64,000 nt of DNA from Agroathelia rolfsii (taxonomy: Eukaryota > Basidiomycota > Agaricomycetes > Amylocorticiales > Amylocorticiaceae). This document shows, piece by piece, positions 1 to 9,751 of this stretch (its first letter is position 1; each line of letters begins with the position of its first letter). Below the pieces are notes generated by a model. That model made no database searches, was not told where the DNA came from, and was given only the letters and a program-made list of their open reading frames with translations. A program made the translations under genes and the position numbers. The DNA lies in contig JABRWF010000002.1 of the NCBI GenBank assembly GCA_018343915.1, forward strand, positions 2,976,001 through 3,040,000, read 5' to 3'.

Positions 1-323
1 AAAGACAAACTCGAGGGTTACTTGAGGAGAATAGCTGGTTAAATAGTAGCCATGTATCTGGATAGCAACGCAGCCGCCGCAGACACGCGCCCCGTCAGAC
101 CAAGTCAGAAGATGATAGTGATTCATTTGATTGGGTTCTGCTGCTAGCTCGCGTCTATTTGCACGTCAGAAATAATCACCTCTCTATCTCTACGCACGTG
201 ATCGCGAACAGCGCGGGAGCATATCCGGCCCCGCGTGTTTTTTTCGCTGATTGGCGGCAAACAAAAAAAAAAAAAGTGTGCACTAAATAATTATCTACAT
301 TTTCACATTTCAACGCATCTGCC
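1..323. other. Left-edge non-coding / RRB1 upstream region
   Basis: No protein family is recognisable here on either strand. The segment contains a T-rich run around 237-243 and a 13-base A run near 264-276, and it lies immediately 5' of the RRB1/GRWD1-like start codon at 324, so it most likely holds that gene's promoter and leader. Any neighbour further left is outside the window. Confidence 0.4.
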
Positions 324-2097
324 ATGTCCAAGCGCTCCGTCACGGAAATCCAGCCCGCCCAGGCAGATGGCCAGGCATATGCAAAAGCAACAGGTAGCGG
401 TGCCAAACGTCCACAGGGCACAATCGATGAGATGGGCGAGTTTGAGGATGCCTGGGAAGATGAGATCGAGAGCGATGAAGACGTCCACGATGCAGAGGCT
501 GCTACAGACGAGAATGGTATCTCATGGTTGTGCATTGAGTCATGAATACCTATGGGCTAATCTATCCTGGCCAGGTATGGATGTTGACGAGGTCATGCCA
601 GCAATAGAAGAGTCCGATGAACAGCCTGCAGCACCCAAGGTGTATATCCCCGGCTCACATACACTTGGCAAGGATGAGATACTAGAGCCAGACGACTCTG
701 TATACATCATGCGGCATTCTATGAATGTCAACTGGCCGTGTTTATCGTTTGATGTCCTACGAGATAGTCTGGGATACGAGCGCCAGCGCTATCCCGCCAC
801 AGCCTACATCGTTTCTGGAACTCAGGCAGATCAAGCCAAGAACAACGAAATCAATGTGTACAAGATGAGCTCATTACATAAGACACAAAAAGACAACGGT
901 AAAACGGTTTTTTTGTTTTGAATCTTTTGTCGCAAATATCTCATGTGCGGAGATGTTAGATGATTCTGATTCGGACGACGACGATGATAATGACGACGGA
1001 CTAGACGAGGATGCCGTGCTAGAACACCGCACGATCCCACATGTGGGAGGCGTCAACCGCGTTCGAGCACAGCCTTTACCACACGACTCTCCCCTCCCTC
1101 CTGCCTCGAGCCCATACTACGTCGCTAGCTGGGCCGACACGGGTAAAGTACATATCTGGAACGTACGACCGGTGATTGAATCGCTCGATGTGCCTGGCAC
1201 GTCCGGCTACGACAAAAAGCCCGCATTCACTAATAACTCCCACGGGCGTACCGAGGGCTTCGCTATGGACTGGGCTGCATCATCGCCCGACAGCGCGAGT
1301 AGTTCGCTCAGGCTTCTCACTGGCGATATTCACGCCAAGATTCATCTTACGACAGCCGGCCCGGCCGGGTTCAATGCTCTCCCGCAGCCATTTTTGTCCC
1401 ACACGAGCAGCGTCGAAGATTTGCAGTGGAGCCCTGTCGAGAACACGGTGTTTGCTTCGTGTTCGGCCGATCGCAGCGTGCTCGTATGGGACGTGCGGGT
1501 CAAGGGCCGCAGGAGTGTGGCCGGCATCCCTGGTGCACATGAGAGCGACGTGAACGTCATCAGCTGGAATCGGGCCACGACAAACCTGCTTGTTAGCGGC
1601 GGCGATGAAGGTGGAATTAAGGTCTGGGATCTGCGTAATGTTGCCAAGAAAGAAGGGTCAGTTCCTGTGTCTATATATGATCCAGCGGTCTCGAGAGATT
1701 GGCATGTGTGGATTTTGGAGCTGACGATTGTTCTTATTTCCTCCGCGAATGTATTTCTGTACATAGGTCCGCCGCACCGACACCCGTCGCATCATTCAAC
1801 TGGCACAAAGCGCCGATCACATCCATCGAATGGCACCCTTCCGAAGACTCTATCCTCGTCGCCTCTGGCGCGGACGACCAAGTTACCCTTTGGGATCTCG
1901 CTGTTGAACAGGATGAAGACGAGACGGGCGCTATGGCAGACGGCGATGATAGCGAGCGGCAAGTACCACCGCAGCTCTTGTTCGTCCACCAGGGCCAGCG
2001 TGATATCAAGGAGGTCCACTGGCACCCACAGATCCCTGGTGCGGTCATCAGCACGGCGTCAGATGGATTCAACATCTTCAAGACAATCTCGGTCTGA
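324..2097 (+). CDS. RRB1: Ribosome assembly WD40 protein (RRB1/GRWD1-like)
   Basis: Exons 324-516, 575-898, 960-1656 and 1767-2097 join to 514 codons. The N-terminus is strongly acidic, with a run of Asp/Glu around residues 170-185. The family's CAF1C/HAT-B N-terminal signature follows (an HSMNVNWPCLSFD segment near residue 110). Then come WD40 repeats with typical endings such as VHIWNV, VLVWDV and IKVWDL, and the last repeat TLWDL is read from exon 4. The known role of the family is chaperoning ribosomal protein L3 into pre-60S particles in the nucleolus; that role is inferred by family. Intron 3 (110 nt) is longer than the others but is required to link IKVWDL-NVAKKEG to SAAPTPVASFNWH. The start at 324 was chosen because it is the first ATG of the exon and begins with the acidic tail expected for the family. 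Confidence 0.9.
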
Positions 2098-2293
2098 TTT
2101 CTTGGACCTTTTCTGTTGTTTGATTGCATGGAAGACCATTTATAGCGGTGTGTTGTACAACATGATGGGTGTATCTATGATGGGTGGTCGAGAAGTTGTA
2201 TGATGATGATATTGATGATAGAGTTCATTATGAAGGAGTTCAAAAGTAGAATATTATCTCAATTTAGGATAGTAGACAGTGGGATGGGATTGA

Positions 2294-3573
2294 TTAATAT
2301 AGTCCTACGCTGTTGTTGGCTTTGGGTACACGAAGCTGTGAAGGGTATTTTTTTCAGCACTCCTAGTCGGTCACTTTTGAAAATTGGGATTGCTCTGACC
2401 TTGGTGATGTTCTTATGTAGTATGTCAGTGACGATGGCGTAGACGTTTCTGATATCTTTCAAATGCTGGCGAGAATAGTATAATTGTTTGCGGTCATGCT
2501 CTACAAGCGCGTCGCGATAGTCGGGTAGATTGGGGTATTTGATTATCTTCGAGCATATCTTGGCTCGGGTTAGGGTGGTTTGCCGCCCGGTGTCGCGTAT
2601 GTTGAAAGCAGACTCTTGGGTTCGGTGGATTTCTCCCAAGACCTCTGGTGCAAAAGTTCAGAAAACCTAGAAGGTAAGAGAAAGGGGAATGTGATGCACC
2701 TTCTTGGATTTGTACACCTAGAATAAAGTGTTACTTCAACCTGTGATTACATGTGTAACTAAATACAACTTACCAAAGTTATCCCCACTGAAGACGGAGG
2801 TGCACATGAGAAATAATGAGTTAGAAGGAGCACATATAGATGCTTACTCTTCAATTCTATGGTTGTTTGTAAGTAAAGAGATAATTCATATATTGAAAGT
2901 AAGACATACTTGGGCATAGTCAAGTTAATCCACAGTCTGACCTTGTCCTGGAAACCTACTTATCAGGCACTATTGACGCTATATTATTGCACGAATTTCT
3001 TACACAATATTCCGCCAGTTCTTCTGCCTCTTTCTTTAGATTCTGATATAGGGCATAATTGTGCTTGTTGGAGCTGATATATTCGCGATATTTGGGTGAC
3101 GTCGTTGAGATCGATGATGACGAAGCACTGGATTTGTCTTCAGTGATATCGTCGAGCTTGCGCTTTTTGGAAGTGGGGTTCTCGTTTAAAGTGGTCTCGT
3201 GCACTTCTGTATCTGTGAACCCAGGCTTGTCCGCCTGAGAGGGGTGATACGGAGACTCCGGATTGGAAGTCGATTCAATCAAGTCGGTGAGTTCCCTAGA
3301 AGGAATGATAAGAGTAGTTAATGATTCATGGGATGAATTAGGCTTTTACAATATCTACATAGCAGGACGTAGCATGTCAGGACAGTCAAGGAGCATGATA
3401 AGTAAGCGCATGCACCTTGGTAGGGAATACGTTGAAGATGATGTCCTCAGCAGTATCAGTAGCTTTCCGACGAAATACCTTCGGAATTTATATTAATACC
3501 TGTTATTGACATGCGCGCTAGCAATCTTATATACCTCCAGCTTCGCTGCCGTCTCTTTGTTGATGTTCGGCAT
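2294..3573 (-). CDS. Proteasome activator PA28-gamma/REG-like (PSME3 family)
   Basis: Reading on the minus strand: exons 3573-3535, 3478-3416, about 3342-3004, 2947-2910, 2856-2848, 2787-2774, 2717-2700, 2644-2400 and 2335-2294 give 268 codons plus stop, close to the 254 residues of human PSME3. Conserved blocks appear in family order: the helix-1 segment ending TAEDIIFNVFPTK, the variable KKRKLDD loop, the LWINLTMPK-IEDGDNFGVQIQE activation region, and the C-terminal segment TRAKICSKIIKYPNLPDY. It ends in Leu-Tyr, like PA28-gamma. The family forms a heptameric nuclear cap on the 20S proteasome. Three consecutive exons are only 9, 14 and 18 nt, yet each is needed to rebuild the conserved activation loop. 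The 5' boundary of exon 3 is uncertain: an acceptor near 3343 keeps the frame but adds about 16 residues. The gene is divergent from TAF1, 188 bp apart. Confidence 0.88.
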
Positions 3574-3761
3574 GGTATGGGTTTGCTTCGCTGTGGAATT
3601 GAGAGGATGCCAGTGGGTAATTGCTTCCCACTGACGCCACACGCGCGCCTGAATGTGCTGAGTCAGCAGTGGCGTAATGTTGTGCTTGACGCTCTTACAG
3701 CAGTCGCATCCATTACAAGAGTTTGAGCTCTGGCGTAGTCGGCGCCCAGAGTACTATTATC
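3574..3761. promoter_or_regulatory. Divergent promoter of PA28-like gene and TAF1
   Basis: Only 188 bp separate the two divergent start codons. The segment holds three inverted repeats: CAGTGGG/CCCACTG (3611-3617 and 3627-3633), ACGCCAC/GTGGCGT (3634-3640 and 3669-3675), and a perfect 13-bp palindrome TGCTGAGTCAGCA at 3656-3668. The palindrome contains TGAGTCA, the core bound by Gcn4/AP-1-type bZIP factors. Function is inferred from position and symmetry only. Confidence 0.6.
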
Positions 3762-6700
3762 ATGGCCGCACAAGACGAGAGCGATGCTATTTCCACTCTT
3801 ACTGGTCTCTCTCTTGGAAACATTCTTACTGGTCTCTCTCTACCCTCTGGCTCTGGTCTCAATGCCCAACTTGGTCTGACTGGTCGCGCCGATATCTCTC
3901 AGGGTCAACTTTTCAATGATAAATGGGACGATGAAGACGCAGTGGGGGCTGGACAAGGAGAGGATTTTGAGGACGAAGTGGATCTGGAACTGAGGAATGA
4001 AGCTTATTCAGAGCCCGAGGTCAAGATGGAGACGGATATACCTATTACATTGCCCCCAAAGGAGAAGAAGACCAAGATCGTAAAGAGACTTGTGGAGAGG
4101 CCTCCGACCGTCTTTGAAAGATTTCCGGCATTTGAAAAGGATCGTGTTTTGAATTTTACGGAATTGTTCAAAGGATATGCACCTCAGAAATCACGGTTGT
4201 CCAAACGACCATTCCAAGGTAGGAATCCTATGGCACTTCATTGGTAGCCCTTGCAAATATACTAACATATGGTACTATAGTTGAGACGGTCTACCCACGC
4301 AAGAAAGACCATCCGCGGAATTTTTTCCATGCCATCGTCGGCGATGTTAAACGACAGGTTGAGAACAAAAGGGTGGCAGATGTTGTATCTGCAGGCAGCA
4401 TCGAACATGACCTCCTCATGGCACTTCGGGTAATGTTTAATGGACCCATCCAGTTAGTGCATTGACTAAAAACGCCACACAGGAGCGAGAAAATTCCGAT
4501 GTAGCGATTGACTTGCCCTTACATGATCGAACATTTGACCTTGTGTTGTTGTCTAACTGGGAGGACCAAATCATCTACGAACCCGACCATCAATCTGCTC
4601 AAGCTCCCCCCGGCCTTCTGGGTATGAATACAGACTTGACTAAACCGTCAAACAAGGTGCTTGACTCAGGCGAATGGACGCAAAGTATTATCTGGAGTCC
4701 AGATGCTCCCTTCCGAGACTTTACCCAGCTTGAAATCAGTCCAGAGGACCAAAAACAACCAGAAGAGCAGACGACAGGTTTGTTATCACTTATAACCCCA
4801 TCAAAAATTGCTCATGTTGGGATCCCAGACGTTGTCCGCCAGAGAAGACGGACTCGTCAAGATGCTGCTCAAGCAAAGGACAAGTTTAATCTCAGTAATG
4901 ATCACTACTACGAAGTTTCTAAGGATGGCAGACATCGTATTCGTCAAACATTTGGACAGCTTAATGTTGAGCATGCTTATCCCTCTCAAAAGCTACAGTT
5001 ACCATTCGTAAGCACCGGTAACATATCGCCCTTTCTATGCCTGAAACTTATACTCTTTGTCACCCGCAGTACAAGACGCGACTATCCAAACAAGAGGCTC
5101 GTGCCTTCCATCGACCTGCTCTTCAGTTCCCATCAAACGTCGAGTTACGCTTTACCAAAGTTCGAACGGCCAAGAAAAAGAAAGACAGGGCTGGAAGAAA
5201 CCTGGGAAAGGGCGGGAACGTTGCGGAAGGTTTGCACACTACTAGCGACCTTAGTCTAAGAGATACGAGCAACTTCGTCCTTTGGGAGTTCTCAGTGCGT
5301 TTCTTTGGCCTGTCAGTTTCTCAGCGTTCTAACTCACCATATTATTGCAGGAAGAGCACCCGCCTATTGTTCAGAACTTTGGTATGGGTAGCGTTTTGGT
5401 AAATTATTATCGCAAGAAGACCGAAAAGGATGAACATATTCCCAAAGTTAGTCCTAAGAACTTGACGCCCATTCTTTTGATTATTACTTTCATTATTTTC
5501 CTGACGTTCGATCTCGCGCCTAGTATGATCTTGGCGTGCCTTTCGTGCTTGAGCCCCAGGATGAGTCACCTTTCATGAAATTTGGCCTAGTTCGACCGGG
5601 ACAGACGATCCCTGCTCTATATAATAATCTTATCCGGGCTCCACTATTCCGACATAAAGCCTATCCTACGGATTTCCTTATCATTCGGTATAATCCATCA
5701 CTTCTCTTGTCTTCATTTCTGGCTCGCTTACGCGATTTCAATACTTGTTCGTAGGAGCACGATCAAGGGTGAGGCAAAATATTACATTCGAGAGATCAAG
5801 AACCTCTTTGTCGTTGGCCAGACCTATCCGGTGACAGAAGTCCCCGGGCCGCACTCGCGAAAAATCACGAACACCATCAAATATCGGCTGCAGATTATCG
5901 CATTCAAGCTGTTGCGCAAGAGCCAAGGCGAGCGCTTAAAGATTTCGCGCTTGATGAAATACTTCCCCGACCAGAATGAATTACAAATGCGGCAGCGGCT
6001 CAAAGTACGTCGGGTTTATTTATATTTATATGTCCCATCAATTCTCCCATCACTGATTTTAATATGTTCGTCGTTTTTGTATTTAGGAATTTATGGAGTA
6101 CCACCGCCGTGGGCCCCATCAAGGGTTTTGGCGTCTAAAGCCCAATCTCAGCATTCCTTCTGACGCGGAGATGCTGAAAATGGTCGTGCCCGAATCAGTG
6201 GTGCTCATGGAGAGCATGCAAGTGGGCCAACGACATTTACAAGACTCAGGCTATGGCATGACAACAGAAGCAGCGGCGGAAGAAGACGACGAAAGCAGTC
6301 TGTCCATAGAACAGCAACTAGCGCCGTGGATCACGACGAAGAACTTCTTGCATGCCACCCAAGCTAAGGCGATGCTGAGGCTGCATGGCGATGGCGACCC
6401 CACCGGGCGTGGAGAAGCGTTTAGTTTCATTCGTATTTCAATGAAGGATATCTTCGTCCGAGCTGGCGAGGACTATGAATCAAAACTTCGTGCGTTTTTT
6501 TCTTTGATTATTTGCATGATTCATGCGCATACATGGACCTGTCTTCTTACTTGTCTCTATCGACTATCCCATCATACAGTGGAAGCTGAAAACAGACCTA
6601 AATCCGCTCATCGTTACAACGTTGCTGAACAGCAGCAAATCTACAAGTCGGAAATCGAACGCATCTGGAACGCGCAATTTGACTCCCTAAGCCGCAAAGA

Positions 6701-7969
6701 CGAACCAGAGTTGACAGCCGAGGACATTCGCCGATACGAGGAGGCTGAGCAAGAAATAAATAATAATAATAATAAGAAGGCGGGAGGACTGTCACAGACC
6801 CGTCAAGGCTCGCTACGGCCTGATGGGATGGATGGAGCTGTCTCACAACCCTCGCCCTCGGTCAGTCGTGCTTCGTCTGTTGAAAGAGGTAGAGAAGGAA
6901 GTATGGGTCCGGATTCTAACAGGAAGGTTCTCCGCATCAAACGTTTGGTAAATCACATTCTTGTTTTCATATCTGCTGTCCCCGCATGTGTTTGCGTATG
7001 ATCACTGATCATGGGGAAATACGCGCCGTTTATGTGAACAGATCGATGGAGAGTGGCGAACAGAAATCATCCGCGATCCCGCAGTAATCCGTGCGTATGT
7101 CAAGAACAGGCAAGTCATGGAGGAAGAAGCTACCCTGACGGACACGCTTGCTCCAACGGGCGATGCTGACAGAGACAAACGTGCTCGGAAAAGGTGTGTA
7201 TATGCTTGGCCTATTCTAGTTCTGATTCATTTCTTTTTTGGTGCTATGTCTTGTATTTCTCTTCTTCTTTTTTTTTTTTTTCTGCTCGTGTGCTGTTTTC
7301 ATTTGGCAGAACCATTGACCGAAGATACCTCATGTAGACTGGAAGAAGAAATTGCTCGCATGCGGAAGAACCAGGAGCGCCGTCTCCACCGCAAGAACGC
7401 CAAGATCGTTAAAGAGGGTGGGACACCATTGCAACTCAATCGGCCCATCAAACCCGACACGACAGTGCGTTTTTTTCTTTGCCCTTCGACCTGATGCAAT
7501 GACTCACATGACGGAACAAATAGCGGCGCTGTGGTCATTGCGGTCAGATGGGTCATATGAGTACGTTGTTTCGCTTTTTCCAGAAAGCAAAAACCCCTCT
7601 CCCCCTGATCATTCCGTGCATGACCCGTGTCCATGAACGCGTGGCGCTGACATCCATGGACACTCGTCTACTTCTTTAGAGACCAATCGCAAGTGCCCCA
7701 AATGGGCAGAAAGCAATATGGGTGTCGCCCCTGTTGCCTCGTCATCTAACACAGCAGCGAGCCCCCCACCTCCAGGCACGCCAATCTCCGCGTTAGGGTT
7801 CAGCCGTACCGGGCTAGGTGCTGGGCCGGCAGTGCCGAGCCCACTGGCAACAAGTCCTCCGATGTCTGCCTTGGAAATGGACAGAGAAGAGGGGGGTGTG
7901 GGAACCGCTAGCACAGCCAGTGGGGCGACTGCTGCGCCGAAGCTCAAATTAACATTGAAGAAAGGGTAG
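3762..7969 (+). CDS. TAF1: TFIID subunit TAF1
   Basis: Thirteen exons (3762-4218, 4281-4429, 4483-5007, 5070-5294, 5351-5446, 5524-5687, 5755-6004, 6087-6489, 6580-6947, 7042-7193, 7338-7464, 7524-7560, 7680-7969) give 1080 codons plus stop. The N-terminus carries short acidic/hydrophobic segments as in TBP-binding TAND regions. The central DUF3591 core is clear: KLQLPFYKTRLSKQEARAFH, HPPIVQNFGMG, PTDFLIIR, FVVGQTYPVTEVPGP, then DPTGRGEAFSFIR. A CCHC zinc knuckle (RRCGHCGQMGHMKTNRKCP) follows, encoded across the 37-nt exon and the last exon. No bromodomain is present, as in yeast TAF1. The protein is the TFIID scaffold that binds TAF7 and promoter DNA in the nucleus. The intron before 7338 is long (144 nt), and an earlier acceptor would run into a stop codon. 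Confidence 0.95.
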
Positions 7970-8706
7970 ATGTGTGGGGGTGGCTCAGGAGAATAGGCAG
8001 CTTACACAGCTTATCGTCGTGTCGTCCCAGGGCTCATGCGCTCACGTGTTGTCGTGCGGTGTCTTATTAAACATGTTTCGCTCGCCGATGGTTGTTATCG
8101 TTTGCATGTCATGCCCTCCTCGGACCTTGTATGCGCATATATATACGGAGACGCAGAGGAACTTGTATTGTACGGTATAATATAATGCTAGCATCATTTT
8201 GTATGTAAGTGGTGGTGATATGCGACTGTGGCCTATCAGAATGAGCATACTCGCAATAGACGCAACGACTGCCGAAGTCCTTTGGGAGCAGATGGACCGT
8301 GATGTGACGGAGTGTGACGACGTCCGCCGTCATTACGGAAGCAAACTGAAAAAGCTGGGCTTGTCCTTGGCTTGGCGTTGCCCTGCTTCTTTTTATGTAG
8401 TTGCATTCCGGCTTCTTGGCACGTTGATCCACTTTTCTTTTCTGTAATAATCTCATTCAAGTCACGGTCCCTTCAGCTGAAATCACAAGTGCAAACCCCT
8501 GCTGGGTCTCTGCTCTTCGGGTGTTCTCGCGATCATCAGCATCGCCGTTATCCATCCTTGTTTGGACTGTTTGGGTTTCATCCTCTTAGCACCCATCGTC
8601 ATAGTCCTCGGACTCGGAATCATATCATCTTATCTCGCTGTACCAAGTCACCAGTGGCTAGTGACTCACCGCTAGTGGTGCTGACCCCACTTTAGTGCGG
8701 AGCACT
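7970..8706. other. Intergenic region TAF1 - myosin light chain
   Basis: I see no convincing coding segment. This stretch should contain the TAF1 3' UTR and the promoter of the light-chain gene. Three GCCAAG/CTTGGC hexamers lie at 8366, 8371 and 8415. A TA-rich stretch with possible polyadenylation signals lies around 8139-8200. Confidence 0.4.
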
Positions 8707-9751
8707 ATGTCCCGTTATCCATCACATCTTACACCCGGCGCACCCAGCGCGTTAACCAAGGCCCAAAAGTCCCGTGCGCGGCGCGAGCCCTCGGGTGTCT
8801 TTTCTCTCTTCCAACCGCCACAGATCCAGCAGTTCAAAGAGGCCTTTCAGCTCATCGACCACGACAAGGATGGATGGGTGACGGAGCATGATCTTAAACA
8901 ACTCTTTACATCTCTAGGTATGTAATGACTATGTGCAAATGGATCAGTCTGGAATGCTCGTATCTGCCTCCTTGCCCTAAACTTCCTCTTCCCCTCTTTG
9001 CCTCTCTTCATTCGCTCCTGTCCTGCCAAGATTGTACTTATTCCACCTTTTCATATTGTGTAACTCTATTTTTTTTGCCTTTCCGAAGGCATACCGCCCT
9101 CCAAGAGCACGATTGATTCACTCCTCACCGCCCGTCCTGGCGGCCATAACAGGTCCTCCGCTATCGCCTACGTCGACGAGGATGCTCCAACGGACCGTGG
9201 CGTGAACTTTACGATGTTTCTCACTATGATGAGCGAACGCCTGTTTGAGTTTGACCCCGAGCAGGATCTCATGGAGGCTTTCGAGTGTTTCGATGAAACG
9301 GACTCAGGCTTTGTTAAGGTGGACGATATGAGGAAGTGGATGAGCGACGTCGGAGAAAGGATGGACGAGCGAGAGGTATGTCAACGGAATAAAAAGCGCT
9401 CCTTTTCCTCTCCCCTCTCTCGACCCGATTCGGCTTGCTGTTGTCATTGATGCAGTTGTTGCTAAAACTGCATGCGGCGGGTTCAATATACTTTGTATTC
9501 TTCTCTTCTCCCTCTTCTTCTACTTTCTTCTTCTACTTCCTCTTCCTTTGATTGACACTTTCTCATCTTGGCGTGATTGTTCATATGTATTTGTTATACT
9601 GATCACTCACATCATCCTTTTTTTTTATCTTTAGATCGACAAATTCTTGAAAGGCCCGTTCACGGACCGTCAAGGTAATTTCAACTATCGTGAATGGATA
9701 AAAGTATTACGCGTCAACGCGGACGACGAAAAGGCTGAAGCTGCCTCATGA
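8707..9751 (+). CDS. Myosin regulatory light chain (RLC1-like)
   Basis: Exons 8707-8917, 9089-9375 and 9635-9751 give 204 codons plus stop. The family hallmark is a basic N-terminus followed by SGVFSLFQPPQIQQFKEAF and then an EF-hand loop DHDKDGWVTEHD with canonical Ca/Mg ligands at positions 1, 3, 5 and 12. Degenerate EF hands follow, ending in GNFNYREWIKVLR. It would bind an IQ motif in a class II myosin heavy chain and act in cytokinesis. The animal di-phosphosite Thr-Ser is Pro-Ser here, so only the Ser19-equivalent remains. The third intron (259 nt) is unusually long and pyrimidine-rich, with a TTC-type simple repeat. The ATG at 8707 was preferred to an in-frame GTG at 8695. Confidence 0.88.
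9495..9551. repeat. Imperfect TTC/CTT simple repeat in light-chain intron
   Basis: A pyrimidine tract of repeated TTC/TCT units, interrupted by C or A, lies inside the last intron of the myosin light-chain gene. It may simply be an extended polypyrimidine tract. Confidence 0.6.

Noticed and set aside
3342..3415. GC-donor intron (AAGGT|GCATGC) for PA28-like exon 2/3, giving FPTKV-ELTDL
   Set aside because: It keeps frame and shortens the protein, but a canonical GT-AG intron ending near 3343 also keeps frame; I preferred the canonical one and flagged the uncertainty.
7194..7337. Earlier acceptor in TAF1 giving AATCGA... (TIDRRYLM)
   Set aside because: The frame hits a TAG stop immediately; the acceptor at 7337 continues into the conserved basic helix before the zinc knuckle.
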